From Oscillatoriophycideae cyanobacterium NC_groundwater_1537_Pr4_S-0.65um_50_18 (lineage in GTDB: Bacteria; Cyanobacteriota; Cyanobacteriia; Elainellales; Elainellaceae), in NCBI GenBank assembly GCA_016208305.1, contig JACQYI010000009.1:310001-374000 (forward strand): a DNA stretch of 64,000 nucleotides, read 5' to 3'. The translations under genes were made by a program, and so were the position numbers. Within the stretch, counting starts at the first letter, position 1, and each line of letters starts with the position of its first letter. The notes under the pieces were generated by a model. That model was not told the origin of the DNA and ran no database searches. It saw nothing but the letters and a program-made list of their open reading frames with translations. This document shows positions 1-9,385 of the stretch, piece after piece.

Positions 1-9
1 AGTGGCGGG

Positions 10-246
10 TCAAGTCTCTGGCTCTGAGCTATCTAACCACAGCTCAATAAATGCCCTAGCTGCGGCTGGATTAATTTTTTGCAGTGCATCCCGAATTTCA
101 ATAATTGCAGTGCTAGCAGGATCGGCAAGCTCATTAACCCAACGATGAATATTGCCCCGCTGAATTCCCATGACTTTTGCTAGATCGCTTTGGCTAATCC
201 CATAGGTTTCTAAAACTTGCTTAAGGATTATCCCTGCTTTTGCCAT
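10..246 (-). CDS. XRE-family HTH regulator, second copy of a tandem pair
   Basis: The 78-residue product is almost entirely a helix-turn-helix DNA-binding domain of the Cro/C1 (XRE) type. The segment around residues 8-40 holds the pattern VLETYGISQSDLAKVMG followed by a recognition helix with NIHRW. No other domain is visible. It is 27 bases downstream of a paralogue at 274-522 that shares the same framework (MAKAG, LKQVLE.YGISQ, HRW.N..ADP, EIR.AL.KI), so the two probably arose by tandem duplication and are co-transcribed. Two palindromic sites upstream of the first gene suggest autoregulation. The regulated targets are unknown; it could equally be the antitoxin-like half of a module outside the window. 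Confidence 0.85.
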   Translation of the reverse strand: MAKAGIILKQVLETYGISQSDLAKVMGIQRGNIHRWVNELADPASTAIIEIRDALQKINPAAARAFIELWLDSSEPET

Positions 247-273
247 ATCTTGAGCGAACTTGGTTGCTTGCTC

Positions 274-522
274 CTACTCTGTTCTTTCTTCAGGCAAGGT
301 TTCCAGATAGAACCTAATGAAAGCTTCTCCAGCACCCATCTCAATTTTCTCAAGGGCATTGCGGATTTCCAGAATAGAGTCACCTAAAGGATCAGCCGCT
401 CCATTGATCCAACGGTGAACATTGGAGTGAGAAATTCTCATGATCGTAGCCAGCTTATTTTGAGAAATCCCGTAAGCTTCCAGAACCTGCTTGAGGGCTG
501 CCCCTGCTTTTGCCATGCTCAA
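274..522 (-). CDS. XRE-family HTH regulator, first copy of a tandem pair
   Basis: This 82-residue protein carries one Cro/C1-type helix-turn-helix (residues about 10-45, with YGISQNKLATIMRIS and NVHRW) and a short C-terminal helix. It is the promoter-proximal gene of the pair; its paralogue follows on the same strand. The upstream 80 bases hold two TTGTCC-N6-GGACAA palindromes, the likely binding sites for this protein or its sister. An alternative start is the second Met of the MSMAKAG N-terminus, which would match the MAKAG start of the paralogue. The recognition helices differ somewhat (QRGNIHRW versus SHSNVHRW), so the sites bound may have diverged. Function beyond DNA binding cannot be said. 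Confidence 0.85.
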   Translation of the reverse strand: MSMAKAGAALKQVLEAYGISQNKLATIMRISHSNVHRWINGAADPLGDSILEIRNALEKIEMGAGEAFIRFYLETLPEERTE

Positions 523-545
523 AATATGCAGAAGATTGATTAAAC

Positions 546-563
546 TTGTCCAAACTTGGACAA
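546..563. promoter_or_regulatory. Palindromic operator, proximal copy
   Basis: The 18-base sequence TTGTCCAAACTTGGACAA has complementary arms TTGTCCAA/TTGGACAA around a two-base centre. It lies 24 bases upstream of the start of the XRE gene at 274-522 and shares arms TTGTCC/GGACAA with the site at 582-599. Two-fold symmetry suits a dimeric HTH repressor. Binding is inferred from position and symmetry. Confidence 0.6.
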
Positions 564-581
564 TCTCTTGTAATATGGAAG

Positions 582-599
582 TTGTCCGATTATGGACAA
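582..599. promoter_or_regulatory. Palindromic operator, distal copy
   Basis: TTGTCCGATTATGGACAA repeats the TTGTCC-N6-GGACAA pattern of the site at 546-563, with a centre-to-centre distance of 36 bases. The conserved arms with different centres argue for a protein-binding site, not a simple duplication. It would allow cooperative binding of two dimers at the promoter of the tandem XRE genes. Confidence 0.6.
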
Positions 600-1153
600 T
601 CAGTATTCAGTCGATTAAGCCTATTCAGTCAGTGCATTGCGGCAAGCCGCCCACACTGGCTCATTTTTCCATTCAAAATTGAGACTTCATCATTATGACC
701 TATAGCGATCGCTTTCAGCGATAGGTTGTCGTGCGCCTATTGCCCCACTGTCGGCATCAGGACATGGCGAGATTTTATAACTGTTCTGATGCGGAAGGCT
801 ATTGCCAAGTGCTACGGCGGCTCTATCCGCATGATAGCTTCGAGGTCATGTTCGATCCAGAAGGTTGAAATCAGTCAGGGGACGGCCTAGCGTTACAGGC
901 TGACGCCCAAAGACGATGCAAAAAACACTGACTTCATCGGTAAGGGAACTGATCCGGAACTTTTTCAGTCAGGGAATCCACGGAGCCAGTACGGAACCGA
1001 TACGGAGAACAGCGTTTTCCGCCGACATTCTGCCAAACCTCTTTTTAGCCAGAGAACTCGCTACGGCTAAGGGTTTGTCCAAGATTTTGTGACCGATCGC
1101 CCCGCATTTAATTCCTCATTCCTCCTACATGTTGCATCTAGGAAAACTTTGCT
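600..1153. other. Mostly non-coding gap with one doubtful small ORF (731-868)
   Basis: Nothing convincing is encoded here. One open frame runs on the plus strand from a GTG at 731 (ATG at 764) to a TGA at 866-868, giving 34-45 residues with three to four Cys and several aromatic residues (for example MARFYNCSDAEGYCQVLRRL); it resembles no family I know and has no clear ribosome binding site. A HIP1 octamer at about 706-713 lies in an imperfect inverted repeat (CCTAT...ATAGG). The 3' part (869-1153) shows no feature apart from the AGGAAA ribosome binding site of the next gene. Confidence 0.3.
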
Positions 1154-2923
1154 ATGACATCTACCAATTTTGCCCCGCTTAAATTTTCACCTGCCCCCGG
1201 AACTGCTGCACCCCTGGTAGCAGGTGCCTTTCCAGAAGCGATCGCCATTGCCGACTTTAATCGAGATGGCAAAGTCGATTTGCTGATGGGCAATGGTAAC
1301 GAGCCAACCGGAACCGCCTCCCTGTTTTTAGGTAACGGAGCGGGTGGCTTTGGCAATCCTGTGACGTTTGCCATCAACGGTGCCGACCCAGAAATGATTG
1401 CGATTGGCGATTTCAACGGGGACAAAATCCCCGATTTGGTAACAGCCTATGAACAAACACCCGGCAGCATTTCTGTGCTGATGGGCAGCGGCAACGGCAG
1501 CTTTGGGGCAGCCGCGATCCTCCCGGTTGGCAACGATCCTCATGGGGTGGCGATCGCTGATTTTAACGGCGATACCAAGCTAGACATCGTGACCACCAAC
1601 CTGAGCAGTAACGGTGTTTCAGTTCTGTTGGGCAATGGCAACGGCACGTTTGCCGCAGCGACTAGCTACACCACAGGGGCATCGACTCAGCCCGTTGCGG
1701 TAGCGATCGGCGACTTTAATGGCGACAGCAAGCCCGATCTGGCCACTGCCAACCAAACAACAGACAACATTTCCATTTTGCTGAACAACGGGAATGGCAG
1801 TTTTGCCGCGCCTGTCAGCACAGGGGTGGGTGATTTGCCCTACAGCATTGTCACTGCCGATTTCAACAACGATGGCAAGCTGGATTTAGTCACAGCCAAC
1901 TTCAATGCTGCCACTCTATCTGTCCTGTTGGGCAACGGCAATGGCAGCTTTGCTGCGCCTACTCAACTTAACGTCGGCTATGGCCCTGTCTCTGTGTCGG
2001 CTGCCGATCTCAATGGCGATAGCAATAAAGACCTGATTGTGGCGAATCAAAACTCTGGTAGAGTTTCGGTGCTGACAGGCAACGGCAACGGCACCTTTGG
2101 CACGCCAACTAACCTGACCGTTGGCAGTGATCCCTATGCTGTCGCGGTCGGTGACCTCAACAATGATGGCAAGCCTGACCTGGTTACAGCAAATATCGGC
2201 AGCCGTAACTTATCGGTATTGCTCAACCAAACCAGCCTTGTGGTTCGAGACGATCAAGCGATCGACGGCTCTCGTGAAAAGGTCGTTTCCATCACGGCAA
2301 ACCTGACCAGCGCCACGCTGACGCTAAACAGCGCTCCTGCTGTCACCTCAAATATTGCAGGAGTGGTCGATGTGATTGGCACCCAGGTTGGCGACAAGCT
2401 GATTGGCAGTGCTCAAGCAAACACGCTAGATGGACAAGGCGGCAACGATCAAATTACGGGCGCTACGGGCGATGATAGGCTGGTCGGGGGCGCAGGCAAC
2501 GATCGCCTCAATGGGCAAGCCGACAACGATACGCTAGTGGGCAACGCAGGCAACGATCGCTTGAAAGGTGGCTTTGGCAACGACAAATTCCTGTTTAGCA
2601 TGGAAGACAAATTTACCCGTGCAGGAATGGGCGTTGATCGGATCGTAGACTTTCAGAAAGGGCGCGATCGGATTGTGCTTGATCCAGACACCTTCCTGCG
2701 ACTTGAGATCCGCACTATTTTTGGCAGAAGGCTGTCGTTTGAGTCTGTAGACAGCCTCCAGAAAGCTGAGAAAAGCAATGCCGCCCTTACCTACGATCGC
2801 TCTACAGGCAGCCTGTACTATAACGAGAACCGGAAGGATGCAGGGTTAGGGGCAGGCGGACTCTTTGCCACGCTAAATCGATCGATCGATTTGGGCATAG
2901 CTGATTTCACAATTCAGCGATAA
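1154..2923 (+). CDS. FG-GAP/VCBS repeat protein with C-terminal RTX calcium-binding repeats
   Basis: The 589-residue protein begins with seven FG-GAP/VCBS-type repeats (residues about 25-370) of the form A(I/V)(A/G)DFNGDG..DLV.AN, the calcium-binding loop that forms an integrin-like beta-propeller. Residues about 420-475 are RTX nonapeptides (GGNDQITGA, GGAGNDRLNG, GNAGNDRLKG), followed by a 110-residue C-terminal tail. There is no N-terminal signal peptide, which fits the type I secretion route used by RTX proteins, whose signal is C-terminal. A likely role is a secreted or surface-attached structural or adhesion protein; no enzymatic domain is visible. The start is supported by AGGAAA seven to eight bases upstream. 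No type I exporter genes lie nearby. Confidence 0.85.
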   Translation: MTSTNFAPLKFSPAPGTAAPLVAGAFPEAIAIADFNRDGKVDLLMGNGNEPTGTASLFLGNGAGGFGNPVTFAINGADPEMIAIGDFNGDKIPDLVTAYEQTPGSISVLMGSGNGSFGAAAILPVGNDPHGVAIADFNGDTKLDIVTTNLSSNGVSVLLGNGNGTFAAATSYTTGASTQPVAVAIGDFNGDSKPDLATANQTTDNISILLNNGNGSFAAPVSTGVGDLPYSIVTADFNNDGKLDLVTANFNAATLSVLLGNGNGSFAAPTQLNVGYGPVSVSAADLNGDSNKDLIVANQNSGRVSVLTGNGNGTFGTPTNLTVGSDPYAVAVGDLNNDGKPDLVTANIGSRNLSVLLNQTSLVVRDDQAIDGSREKVVSITANLTSATLTLNSAPAVTSNIAGVVDVIGTQVGDKLIGSAQANTLDGQGGNDQITGATGDDRLVGGAGNDRLNGQADNDTLVGNAGNDRLKGGFGNDKFLFSMEDKFTRAGMGVDRIVDFQKGRDRIVLDPDTFLRLEIRTIFGRRLSFESVDSLQKAEKSNAALTYDRSTGSLYYNENRKDAGLGAGGLFATLNRSIDLGIADFTIQR

Positions 2924-3326
2924 AGCCTCTCTAGGAGCAGGTTTTGCCATGACTTTCACTGCATCATGCAGGGCAAAGCCTGCCCACAGGGTTGTAACCT
3001 TTAGGACGAACCAGGGGTGATACCGTCGTTAAAGTGCTTCCGCAATGGCTTAAAAAGGCTATGGCTTTTCTAAAAAGAGGTGTAATCCATCTCCCGTAAG
3101 GATTCCAGGCTTTTTAGAGCTGATGCATTGCTGCCTTGATCTTTCCACATCTAGTATGAGCTTATTTTTTAGACTCTATAGGTAGTGGTAAGGCTGTATT
3201 GTAATGTAACCCTGTCTGTAACCCTGTTTGTAACCCTGATCTGTAACCTTGCGGTGCATAGCTGTAATTCTTAGCCTAACCGCTGTGAATATAGCCACAG
3301 CTCTAGTAAAGAGCGATCGCAGAGGG
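2924..3326. other. Intergenic gap with a short tandem repeat
   Basis: This is a convergent gap between the FG-GAP/RTX gene and the glycosyltransferase gene. I see no open frame or RNA gene. It contains a short stem (GCAGG...CCTGC near 2968-2985) without a T-run, and the 12-base tandem repeat described separately. Confidence 0.5.
3205..3249. repeat. 12-base tandem repeat, 3.6 copies
   Basis: Units TGTAACCCTGTC (3205-3216), TGTAACCCTGTT (3217-3228) and TGTAACCCTGAT (3229-3240) stand head to tail, followed by a partial unit TGTAACCT after one extra base. Such intergenic minisatellites are common in filamentous cyanobacteria. No function is evident. Confidence 0.8.
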
Positions 3327-4253
3327 TCACAATTTTCCGGTACGCTTGTCAATCATGTCAGCCAGTAGGGCAAAGATGGCAATTTGGGTGGAAGCGATCA
3401 GCAAAATCAGGGTGCGCTCAGTCAGATCTTCCCGCACCAACAGATCTTGAAGAAAAGTAAAAAGAAACCCAGCAAAGAATAACCCTGCAAGCGGCATAAA
3501 CACCCGTAACGGCGCAAAATACACCCCCGTCCGCACAATGAGCTGCACAAATCGCAGCGTGTCGCGGATGGGCTTAATTTTGCTTTTGCCAACGCGCATG
3601 TGATAGTCGATCGGTTCGTAATGCACCAGATAGTTATTCATCAGCATGGCAACGGTGATGCTAGTGGTGAAGCTAAAGGTGTTCGGCAAAATGTTTAAAA
3701 ATCGCTCGACCGTACTTTTGCGGAAAACCCGTAAGCCGCTGTTAAGGTCAGGAATCTTTGACTGCGTTAACCATTGGGCAAAGTTGACCAAAAACCATTT
3801 AGGAATACGGCGAATTTTTGAGTACTTAACATTCGCTCCAATTCTGGCTCCTACCACCATGTCAGACTGAGTTGCCAGCGTGACCAGTTCTGGAATCCGC
3901 TCATTGGGATAGGTTCCATCGGCGTCCGTAATGACGATGAGCGGATGCTGGGCGTTGCGGATACCTGTCTTTAATGCTGCTCCGTAGCCCAGATTGCGCC
4001 GATGTTCAATCAGCCGAATGCCAGGATGCGATCGCAACAGCTTTCCCGTATCATCGGTTGAGCCATCATTCACCACAATGATTTCATACTCGCACTGCGC
4101 ATCATTGAGGATGGTTTGCAACTGCTGCAACACAGGGGCAATGCCCAACTGCTCGTTATAGGCTGGAATAATTAACGAAAAAGGCGGACAGCTTTTATCT
4201 GCTGGCGTTAAGCTCACCCTGCCAATTTGGTAATCTGTCTTGATCTCCGTCAT
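3327..4253 (-). CDS. Family 2 glycosyltransferase with C-terminal membrane helices (dolichol-phosphate-mannose synthase-like)
   Basis: The 308-residue protein has a GT-A nucleotide-sugar domain (residues about 20-250). Visible landmarks are LIIPAYNE, VVNDGSTDDT, the metal-binding DAD in VITDADGTYP, and GARIG. Two hydrophobic segments at about 245-270 and 280-300 anchor it in the membrane. This is the layout of polyprenyl-phosphate sugar transferases of the DPM1/GtrB class, which move a sugar from a nucleotide donor to a lipid carrier on the cytoplasmic face. The sugar cannot be told from the sequence. It stands alone, without other polysaccharide genes, so its pathway (exopolysaccharide, protein or lipid glycosylation) is open. 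Confidence 0.88.
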   Translation of the reverse strand: MTEIKTDYQIGRVSLTPADKSCPPFSLIIPAYNEQLGIAPVLQQLQTILNDAQCEYEIIVVNDGSTDDTGKLLRSHPGIRLIEHRRNLGYGAALKTGIRNAQHPLIVITDADGTYPNERIPELVTLATQSDMVVGARIGANVKYSKIRRIPKWFLVNFAQWLTQSKIPDLNSGLRVFRKSTVERFLNILPNTFSFTTSITVAMLMNNYLVHYEPIDYHMRVGKSKIKPIRDTLRFVQLIVRTGVYFAPLRVFMPLAGLFFAGFLFTFLQDLLVREDLTERTLILLIASTQIAIFALLADMIDKRTGKL

Positions 4254-4507
4254 AGCCTGATGCCCCGATCGCTGCTGCTTGCTGAGTACTTAATGAGTAT
4301 AGAAGAAGCCTGTCGCTCTGTGGTTGTAACGAGCAAGAGATCTCCCCTCTCAGCGCTACGCCTGATCTCATCAAGGCTCCTGACAAAATTAAAATCCAGC
4401 ATCTTTTTTGAGAGCATGTAGCTTTGAGAGCATGTAACTTTGAGAGCATATGGCTCTGCCGCACGCTCTCAAAAAACTTCTTCAAGCTATTTCTGTGAAG
4501 ATCCTTA
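4254..4507. other. Spacer upstream of the glycosyltransferase gene, with direct repeats
   Basis: No credible gene. The segment contains a 16-base triple repeat (4407-4454) ending in a hairpin, then the sequence TATTTCTGTGAAGATCCTTA that recurs in similar form near 40850, both times just beyond the 3' end of a minus-strand gene. The MITE at 4508 is inserted at the end of this motif. Confidence 0.5.
4407..4473. repeat. Triple 16-base direct repeat plus closing inverted arm
   Basis: Three units TTTGAGAGCATGTAGC, TTTGAGAGCATGTAAC and TTTGAGAGCATATGGC occupy 4407-4454. The last unit's TTTGAGAGC pairs with GCTCTCAAA at 4465-4473, giving a 9-bp stem, so each unit repeats one arm of the hairpin. On the minus strand this lies downstream of por and could end its transcript. 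Confidence 0.75.
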
Positions 4508-4717
4508 GAGGATGTTTGAAAAGTCCAACTATGGGTAGCAAAACGTTTCAGATCCCCCTAAATCCCCGCGCTATCGCGCTGCTGCGCTAGTAAAAAGGGG
4601 GACTTTGAATTCATTTCCCCCCTTTTTCTAGACGCGAAGCGGCTTCCCGCAGGGTAGGGGGGCAGGGGGGATCAACAGGTGCATAAAATCACAGCCGACC
4701 ACTTTTCAAACATCCTC
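4508..4717. mobile_element. MITE, copy 1 (210 bp, TTA target duplication)
   Basis: A non-coding 210-bp element with perfect 17-bp terminal inverted repeats (GAGGATGTTTGAAAAGT) and flanking TTA direct repeats at 4505-4507 and 4718-4720. A near-identical copy (six substitutions and one indel) lies at 13165-13375. Nested inside are GATCCCCC/GGGGGATC arms and an AAAAAGGGGG/CCCCCTTTTT stem. There is no transposase, so it must be moved in trans; the 3-bp TTA duplication suits IS5-type elements, but that assignment is an inference. The right-hand TTA is the stop codon (TAA on the minus strand) of por. Confidence 0.88.
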
Positions 4718-6755
<2,038 letters not shown>

Positions 6756-6800
6756 GGTTTCTAGTGATCAGGTTTCTAGTGATCAGGTTTCTAGTGAATG
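6756..6800. repeat. 15-base tandem repeat upstream of the taxis cluster
   Basis: Two exact units GGTTTCTAGTGATCA (6756-6770, 6771-6785) and a third ending in GAATG (6786-6800) stand 43 bases before the first gene of the taxis cluster. It lies where its promoter or leader would be, so copy number could affect spacing. No known operator is recognised. Confidence 0.8.
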
Positions 6801-6843
6801 AGTATCAGGTAATATCTTCCCTCCGCTCCCAAAGGGTCAGTTT

Positions 6844-8079
6844 GTGAAACATCTTTATTTTTTGAGAAACTTAGGGCAGCTCCGATTCAGTGGTCAGTTG
6901 ATACGCAAGGACTCAGCTAATCGGCAATGGAGATTTTACCTGTCACAAGGCTCTATGCTTTATGCGACGGGAGGCGAACATCCTGTCCGGCGCTGGCGTA
7001 GGAATTTGACCTTGCATGGCATTCACAAAATAAGTCATTCCAATGGTCATATAGCGAGTCATGCAAACGGTTATGAAACTGCACAAGAAGATGCATGGAT
7101 TTCCGATCTCAATGATCTAAGCGCTGAAGATTGTGCGATCGGTTGGGAATATGCACTTCTAAATTTGTGGGTTTCCCGACAAGAAATTACTGAGGAGCAA
7201 GCCGCTAAAATTGCGCTATCCAACATTGTTGAAGTGCTGTTTGAAATTGCTCAGGCTGGAGTCCTCACCGATGAGGTGCATCAAGGTAGCTTCCCAGCCA
7301 TACGACTGCGCCTCATTAAGCTAGAAAAGGTGACAGCAAGAACACAGGTGCGCTGGCAAACCTGGCAAGACGCTAAGCTAGGCAGCTACTCTCCTCATCG
7401 TGCCCCCGTGATTCGGCAAGCTGAGCAGATTCAAAACCAGACTTCTGCGGCGTTTTATCAAAATCTGGTAACGCTGTTGAATGGTCAGCGGACGCTGCAA
7501 GATCTGTCTGTGCAAATGCGGCGAGATGTCACAGAAGTTACCTTGTCTCTTTTGCCTTTTATTCAACTGGGTTGGATAGAGCTTGTTCAAATTCCTGACT
7601 TGCCGACTCCCCGCTATCCGCTTCTAGCCTTGCTGCCTCAATCGGCAAAAGCCCCCGTTCGGCAGAAGCTCATTGCCTGCGTGGATGACAGCTTTTTGGT
7701 GCGTCACATGATGGAAAAGCTGCTGACTTCTGCGGGCTATCAGTTCATGGGAGTGGATGATGCTGTGCGATCGATCGGTGTTTTGCTATCTCGCAAGCCA
7801 GATTTAATTTTTCTCGATCTCATGATGCCTAATGCCAACGGGCATGAAATTTGTGAGCAGTTGCGCAAACTCTCCCTGTTTCGGCATACGCCGATCGTGA
7901 TTTTGACCAGCAGTGATGGCTATGCCAATCGTCTGCGATCGAATTTTGTGGGTGCGTCAGATTTCCTCAGCAAACCTCTAGAGGCAGAAGCTGTCCTCAG
8001 CGTTATTCGTAAGCATCTAGAGCCACAGGTAGAGCCGCAGGCAAGCCTTTCTCTAGCTGCTGATTCCCAGTTTATCTAA
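6844..8079 (+). CDS. PatA/PixG-type response regulator, first gene of a taxis cluster
   Basis: The 411-residue protein has an N-terminal PatA-type domain (residues about 1-160; DUF4388-like start with FYLSQGSMLYATGG), a middle winged-helix-like part (about 200-255), and a C-terminal receiver domain (about 274-395) with acidic pocket DD at 281-282, phospho-acceptor Asp325 in FLDLMMPNANG and Lys in SKPLE. Proteins with this layout (PixG, PilG, TaxP1) are CheY-like outputs controlling type IV pili in cyanobacteria. It starts with GTG, chosen for AGGG seven bases upstream. It heads a same-strand cluster with CheY, CheW, receptor and CheA, which fixes the assignment. Confidence 0.87.
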   Translation: MKHLYFLRNLGQLRFSGQLIRKDSANRQWRFYLSQGSMLYATGGEHPVRRWRRNLTLHGIHKISHSNGHIASHANGYETAQEDAWISDLNDLSAEDCAIGWEYALLNLWVSRQEITEEQAAKIALSNIVEVLFEIAQAGVLTDEVHQGSFPAIRLRLIKLEKVTARTQVRWQTWQDAKLGSYSPHRAPVIRQAEQIQNQTSAAFYQNLVTLLNGQRTLQDLSVQMRRDVTEVTLSLLPFIQLGWIELVQIPDLPTPRYPLLALLPQSAKAPVRQKLIACVDDSFLVRHMMEKLLTSAGYQFMGVDDAVRSIGVLLSRKPDLIFLDLMMPNANGHEICEQLRKLSLFRHTPIVILTSSDGYANRLRSNFVGASDFLSKPLEAEAVLSVIRKHLEPQVEPQASLSLAADSQFI

Positions 8080-8111
8080 ATCTCTCGCTATTCATTCATA
8101 AGGTGACTGCC

Positions 8112-8477
8112 ATGGGTACAGTGCTCGTTGTTGAAGATTCATTGACGGATATGCAAATTCTGATTCACTGTCTGCAACAGGACGGTATTAATGTCTTAGT
8201 GGCTCAGAGTGGAGAAGAGGCGATGGCCACCGTAACCCGGCAAAAGCCTGATGCCGTCGTGCTAGACATCGTTCTCCCTGGCTGTAGTGGTTTTGAAGTG
8301 TGTCGCCAGCTCAAAGCTGAAGCGAACACCAGCAATATTCCTGTGGTGCTTTGTTCTACCAAGGGCAGCGAGATGGATAAATTTTGGGGCATGAAACAGG
8401 GCGCAGATGCCTATCTGTCTAAGCCTATCGATCAAGCAGAGCTAATTCGCACCATTAAAAATTTGATTAGAAATTAA
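8112..8477 (+). CDS. CheY-like single-domain response regulator (PixH type)
   Basis: About 121 residues form one receiver domain: VVEDS at the N-terminus, phospho-acceptor Asp in AVVLDIVLPGCSG, Thr/Ser-containing CSTKG and the conserved Lys of LSKPID. There is no output domain, so it acts by protein contact, probably with the pilus motor or as a phosphate sink. An in-frame GTG at 8103 is possible, but AAGG lies at proper distance from the ATG at 8112. It follows the PatA-like gene by 32 bases. In the pix and pil operons the same pair (PatA-type then CheY-type) precedes cheW. Confidence 0.88.
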   Translation: MGTVLVVEDSLTDMQILIHCLQQDGINVLVAQSGEEAMATVTRQKPDAVVLDIVLPGCSGFEVCRQLKAEANTSNIPVVLCSTKGSEMDKFWGMKQGADAYLSKPIDQAELIRTIKNLIRN

Positions 8478-8492
8478 GGCTAAAACCTCTCA

Positions 8493-8557
8493 CCTGAGTA
8501 AACAAGTCTGAGCAAACAAGCCTGAGCAAGCCTGAGCACGTCTGAGCCAATCCTGAG
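8493..8557. repeat. Degenerate 10-14 base tandem repeat in the cheY-cheW spacer
   Basis: The hexamer (C/T)CTGAG recurs six times at 8493, 8507, 8521, 8531, 8541 and 8552, within repeated AAGCCTGAGC-like units. It fills the spacer between the CheY and CheW genes. This looks like slippage-generated sequence; no regulatory role can be shown. Confidence 0.65.
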
Positions 8558-8572
8558 CCTAGAAAAGTCTCT

Positions 8573-9172
8573 ATGTCTGATTCTTTATCGATTCCAGAAC
8601 TCCAGTCATTACCTGCGTCCAATCTAGCTATACCCAGTGCTGCCCCGGATTCAATTCCGGCAGATACTGAACAATTTTTGCGGCTGCATCTGCTGAATAC
8701 GCCAGTTTTACTATCAGTGGTACAAATGGCCGAGGTGTTAACAATACCGATCGGTCAAATTATCCCTATTTCTCATATGCCTGCCTGGGTTATGGGGGTG
8801 CATAACTGGCGAGGAGAAGTGCTTTGGATGGTGGATTTAGGGCATCTGTGCGGGTTGTCTCCCTGGTATGAGCAGCCCTCTGTTTCAGCCCATGCAGCCG
8901 TTGTGTTGCAGGTTCGTGATCCCAAGTCTTCTGATGCTATAACTTCTGCTGCCTCGACCTCGACTCCCGCCTCTGCTAAAAAACAAACTTTGGGGATGGT
9001 CGTCAGTCAGGTTGGCGAAATGGAATGGTGCGATCCCCATCAAATTCAATCTCTGGCTCTTTCGTCGGCTACACCGGAGATTGCGCAATTTCTGCGCGGA
9101 TATTGGTGGAATGTGAACGGTGACATGCTGGCCGTACTAGATGGAGAAGCGATCGCTCAAGCAATGCCCTAG
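8573..9172 (+). CDS. CheW-like coupling protein (PixI type)
   Basis: CheW proteins bridge the receptor and the CheA kinase in the signalling array. The 199-residue product has the CheW fold from about residue 40: LHLLNTPVLLSVVQMAEVLTIP, then the typical HMPAWVMGVHNWRGEVLWMVDLGHLCGL segment split over residues 65-95, and GMVVSQVGEMEWC near 140. It is longer than a minimal CheW because of a 40-residue N-terminal extension rich in Pro/Ser and an Ala/Ser/Thr-rich insertion at about 118-138. It lies between cheY and the receptor gene. Confidence 0.85.
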   Translation: MSDSLSIPELQSLPASNLAIPSAAPDSIPADTEQFLRLHLLNTPVLLSVVQMAEVLTIPIGQIIPISHMPAWVMGVHNWRGEVLWMVDLGHLCGLSPWYEQPSVSAHAAVVLQVRDPKSSDAITSAASTSTPASAKKQTLGMVVSQVGEMEWCDPHQIQSLALSSATPEIAQFLRGYWWNVNGDMLAVLDGEAIAQAMP

Positions 9173-9187
9173 GGTTTGGTCAAGGAG

Positions 9188-9216
9188 GCTTTAAAGAGTT
9201 TTAAACCCTTTAAAGC
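9188..9216 (+). terminator. Hairpin between cheW and the receptor gene
   Basis: GCTTTAAAG (9188-9196) pairs with CTTTAAAGC (9208-9216) around an 11-base loop, followed by TTCTTT. It lies 15 bases after the CheW stop. It could attenuate read-through into the receptor gene; the downstream T-run is weak. Confidence 0.45.
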
Positions 9217-9385
9217 TTCTTTCCAATAGAAACGGACAGGACTCTAGTCCAGAACCCTAGTCAGCCATTGAGTAACTAATCCAGAGAGCGCAACAGCAGC
9301 AGAACTGAGGGGCATTCACCTGTCCTCAGGCACCTCTTGCGAGATCAACTTTTTACTATTTTTAGTTTTTGATGAGGATTGTATT

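Noticed and set aside
4195-4485. 96-codon minus-strand frame overlapping the glycosyltransferase start
   Set aside because: It reads through the direct repeats and the start of a well-supported gene in another frame.
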